This document shows, piece by piece, positions 4,428-6,690 of a DNA stretch of 6,690 bases. The translations under genes were made by a program, and so were the position numbers. The notes below the pieces were generated by a model. It was given only the letters and a program-made list of their open reading frames with translations, was not told the origin of the DNA and did not search any database. The stretch's first letter is position 1; each line of letters opens with the position of its first letter. Source of the DNA: Gammaproteobacteria bacterium (GTDB taxonomy: Bacteria; Pseudomonadota; Gammaproteobacteria; JAABTG01); contig JASJBY010000314.1 in NCBI GenBank assembly GCA_030066245.1, positions 1 to 6,690 of the forward strand, given 5' to 3'.

Positions 4428-5354
4428 ATGACCCTCACCGAACTCCGGTACATAGTGGCCGTCGCAAAGGAGCGGCACTTTGGCCATGCGGCGGAGAGCT
4501 GTTTCGTCAGTCAGCCAACTCTCAGCGTTGCGGTTCGCAAGCTGGAAGACGAACTCGGCGTCACGCTCTTCGAGCGGGCGAAGGGGCAAGTCCGCGTCAC
4601 CCCGGTGGGTGAGCAGGTGGTCGCCCAGGCACGCAAGGTGCTCTCCGAAGTCTCCGTCATAACGGAGTTGGCCCGCGAGGGGTCCGATCCGCTCACAACG
4701 CCGCTGCGTCTCGGAGCGATCTACACGGTAGGACCCTACCTGCTGCCGCATCTGGTGCCGATGCTCAAGGAGCAGGCACCTCGGATGCCGTTGCTGTTCG
4801 AGGAGAACTACACGGCCGTCTTGGCGGAGAGACTGCAGCAGGGAGAGCTCGACGTCATCGTCATATCACTGCCCTTCGACGAACCGGGCATCGAGACCGT
4901 GCCTTTATACGACGAGCCTTTCGTGGTCCTGCTGCCCGCCGCGCACCCCTGGAACCAGGAGGAACGCATCGACCCCTTGCGTCTCGCCCAGGAGAACGTG
5001 CTCATGCTCGGCGCCGGCCATTGCTTCCGGGACCAGATACTGACCCTGTGCCCAAGCTGCGCGCGGGGTACCCTGGCAGCCGGCGTACAGGAGACAGTGG
5101 AGGGAAGCTCCCTGGAAACAATACGTCATATGGTGGCGTCCGGTCTCGGCATCACGGTGCTGCCTTGCACATCGGCCGGCGCGGGGCGTTATTCCGAGCG
5201 CCTGGTGACCATTCGTCGTTTCACCGCGCCGGCGCCTCGGCGCCGCATTGCTCTCGCATTCCGCACCAGCTTCCCGCGACAGCAGGCCGTGCAAGCCGTC
5301 CGGAACGCGGTCCTGTCCTCTGGCCTGACCTGCGTCGAGACGCTGGGGGAGTAG
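4428..5354 (+). CDS. oxyR: OxyR, peroxide-sensing LysR-type transcriptional regulator
   Basis: The 308-residue product begins MTLTELRYIVAVAKERHFGH, the typical OxyR opening of the LysR winged helix-turn-helix. CFVSQPTLSVAVRKLEDELG (25-44) forms the recognition region. The effector domain runs from about residue 90, with RLGAIYTVGPYLLP, EENYTAVL, GELDVIV and YDEPFVVLLPA-type blocks characteristic of OxyR. The sensing pair is intact at exactly the E. coli positions: Cys199 in GAGHCFRDQ and Cys208 in ILTLC. H2O2 oxidises these to a disulfide that switches the tetramer into an activator of catalase, peroxiredoxin and thiol-repair genes. EGSSLETIRHMVASGLGITVLP (225-246) is strongly conserved. An extra Cys211 makes a C-P-S-C motif with Cys208. 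The start is set by AGGA (4416-4419) 8 bases before ATG 4428 and by family alignment; an in-frame ATG at 4392 would add 12 unconserved residues. The reductase gene follows 40 bp later, probably in the same operon. Confidence 0.96.
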   Translation: MTLTELRYIVAVAKERHFGHAAESCFVSQPTLSVAVRKLEDELGVTLFERAKGQVRVTPVGEQVVAQARKVLSEVSVITELAREGSDPLTTPLRLGAIYTVGPYLLPHLVPMLKEQAPRMPLLFEENYTAVLAERLQQGELDVIVISLPFDEPGIETVPLYDEPFVVLLPAAHPWNQEERIDPLRLAQENVLMLGAGHCFRDQILTLCPSCARGTLAAGVQETVEGSSLETIRHMVASGLGITVLPCTSAGAGRYSERLVTIRRFTAPAPRRRIALAFRTSFPRQQAVQAVRNAVLSSGLTCVETLGE

Positions 5355-5394
5355 CGCCGGCGGCATAATGATGCGGCCAGCAAAGGAGACACAC

Positions 5395-6540
5395 ATGGCG
5401 ACCGTGGTCATTGTCGGCACAGGTCTGGGCGGTTACACCGTAGCACGGGAGTTCCGAAAGCTGGACCGGGAAACGCCGCTGCTCATGGTCACGGCGGATT
5501 CAGGCGAGTTCTACAGCAAGCCGATGCTCTCGAACGCACTCGCCAGTGGCAAGACACCGGAGACCCTGGCCAATGCGGAAGCCAAGCAAATGGCGGACCG
5601 GCTCCAGGCCGATATCCGCACGCAAGTCACCCTGCAGGCCATCGACCCCATCGCCCATTCCATGGCCGTGTCCGGGGAGCGCCTGACCTACGGCAAGCTT
5701 GTGCTGGCCGTCGGAGCCGACCCGGTGCGTCTCGACCTGGCAGGCGACGCCGCACACGCCATGCTCTCGGTCAATGACCTCCGGGACTACGCCCGATTCC
5801 GGGAGGCGGTGAGCGCTCGACGCCGCGTTGCCATCATGGGTGCCGGGCTGATTGGCTGCGAGTTTGCCAACGACCTGTGCGGCGCGGGCTACTCGGTGGA
5901 CGTCATAGACCCAGCCACATGGCCCCTGCCGAGGCTGCTGCCACCCCAAGCGGGCGAGTCCATGCAACGGGCCCTGGCCGGCGCGGGCGTGCACTGGCAC
6001 CTGGGCCGGGCCGTCGACCGGGTCGACAAATGCAACCGCGGCTATCGTCTGCAGCTCTCCGATGGAAGCAATCTCGAAACAGACGTCGTGCTATCCGCAA
6101 TCGGCCTGCGTCCTCGCACTGACCTGGCCCGTCAGGCAGGCCTGTCCACCAACCGGGGAGTCTTCGTCAGCCGCTCGCTGCAGAGCAGCGCCGCCGACGT
6201 CTACGCCCTGGGAGACTGCGCCGAGGTGGAGGGTCTGGTACTTCCCTATGTCATGCCCATCATGCAGGCCGGCCGGGCACTGGCCGCGACTTTGGCGGGG
6301 GAGGAAACGGCAGTCACTTATCCGGCCATGCCGGTGGTGGTAAAAACCCCGGCCTGGCCCACGGTGGTAGCCCCGCCGCCAGCGGGCACCGATGGGCAAT
6401 GGGAGGTACGCTCCGAGTCGACCGCCGTACGCGCCCTGTTCCGCGACGCATCCGGCAGCCTGAAGGGTTTCGCCCTCGGCGGACAGGCCATCGCCGAAAA
6501 AAACGCCCTCACCCGGGAGCTACCGCCGCTGCTAGGTTAG
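5395..6540 (+). CDS. rubB: Rubredoxin-NAD(P)+ reductase (FAD-dependent pyridine nucleotide-disulphide oxidoreductase fold)
   Basis: The 381-residue flavoprotein should transfer electrons from NAD(P)H through FAD to rubredoxin in the cytoplasm. The FAD-binding GTGLGG is at residues 8-13. The NAD(P)-binding VAIMGAGLIGCEFANDL (145-161) includes GAGLIG (149-154). The second FAD motif is VYALGDCAEV (269-278). FYSKPMLS (39-46), PINDL-like SVNDLRDYARFR (125-136), AIGLRPRTDLA (235-245) and the C-terminal MPVVVKTPAWP (312-322) and DGQW (333-336) closely follow Pseudomonas rubredoxin reductase, whose length (~384) also agrees. There is no redox-active CxxxxC, so it is not a thioredoxin or glutathione reductase. 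A strong AAAGGAG (5382-5388) lies 6 bases before ATG 5395, so an upstream in-frame ATG at 5368 is not used. No rubredoxin gene is seen next to it. In Pseudomonas the enzyme supports alkane hydroxylation or oxidative-stress defence; next to oxyR the stress role is more likely here. Confidence 0.93.
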   Translation: MATVVIVGTGLGGYTVAREFRKLDRETPLLMVTADSGEFYSKPMLSNALASGKTPETLANAEAKQMADRLQADIRTQVTLQAIDPIAHSMAVSGERLTYGKLVLAVGADPVRLDLAGDAAHAMLSVNDLRDYARFREAVSARRRVAIMGAGLIGCEFANDLCGAGYSVDVIDPATWPLPRLLPPQAGESMQRALAGAGVHWHLGRAVDRVDKCNRGYRLQLSDGSNLETDVVLSAIGLRPRTDLARQAGLSTNRGVFVSRSLQSSAADVYALGDCAEVEGLVLPYVMPIMQAGRALAATLAGEETAVTYPAMPVVVKTPAWPTVVAPPPAGTDGQWEVRSESTAVRALFRDASGSLKGFALGGQAIAEKNALTRELPPLLG

Positions 6541-6690
6541 TGTAGCGTCACGCATATGCGTCGAGTTATCGGTGGCAAGGGTTTCGGCGGGATTCGCTCC
6601 AGGCTCCGAGTTTCGGCCAGTTTCGTTGCACACCCCGGGCCTTGCGACAGGACCTTCGTCGCTGCGCCTTCCTGCTCCGCTTGAAGGGCC
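6541..6690. other. Right-end non-coding stretch, with a perfect 12-bp palindrome
   Basis: No gene with a ribosome site is seen in these 150 bases. ACGCATATGCGT (6550-6561) is a perfect palindrome 9 bases after the reductase stop codon. A minus-strand frame is open from the right edge to a TAG at 6532-6534 (52 codons, overlapping the 3' end of the reductase gene), but its composition is not convincing. A short plus-strand frame from the ATG at 6556 gives 41 residues and looks spurious. There is no clear terminator with a T-tract. Confidence 0.4.

Noticed and set aside
4905..5420. Minus-strand frames opposite oxyR and the reductase gene, such as this 171-codon frame
   Set aside because: oxyR and rubB are unmistakable on the plus strand; these are antisense shadows.

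Overview
This is a GC-rich bacterial window whose five recognisable protein families all fit a gammaproteobacterium. The evidence is a diverged AddB-like DNA repair protein of the ~900-residue proteobacterial type, an OxyR with exact E. coli cysteine numbering, and a rubredoxin reductase closely resembling Pseudomonas RubB. I cannot name the genus from sequence alone. No rRNA, tRNA, CRISPR array or complete mobile element is visible, and coding density is normal.

Layout. Positions 1-1744 (minus strand) hold the N-terminal 581 codons of an AddB-like DNA repair protein that runs off the left edge. A ~500 bp divergent intergenic region follows (1745-2243). It has no credible gene but is rich in dyad symmetry: a nearly perfect 23-bp palindrome at 1893-1915, two adjacent stem-loops at 1967-2055, and a candidate sigma70 promoter at 2143-2171. 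Then, all on the plus strand, come an Rrf2/IscR-family regulator without a single cysteine (2244-2702); a ~250 bp gap full of inverted repeats; an endonuclease/exonuclease/phosphatase (EEP) family enzyme with all catalytic motifs intact (2953-3789); a gap with an FNR/DNR-like palindrome placed about 41.5 bp upstream of the start point predicted from a -10-like hexamer; a small two-helix membrane protein of unknown function (3985-4353); oxyR (4428-5354); and a rubredoxin reductase gene (5395-6540). The last 150 bp hold no gene I can support.

How the genes may work together. Three genes have clear redox or stress themes: an IscR-type regulator that has lost its Fe-S ligands, the peroxide sensor OxyR, and an NAD(P)H-dependent flavoprotein that feeds electrons to rubredoxin. 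oxyR and the reductase are 40 bp apart and probably co-transcribed. The membrane gene, 74 bp upstream of oxyR, may share the transcript, which would place oxyR and the reductase partly under an oxygen- or NO-responsive CRP/FNR regulator. The AddB-like and EEP proteins suggest nucleic-acid maintenance, but any functional link to the redox genes is only positional.

Nothing here is clearly a new system. The points most worth checking are the cysteine-free IscR-like regulator, the FNR-like promoter ahead of the membrane protein-oxyR-reductase block, and the structured intergenic regions on both sides of the Rrf2 gene.
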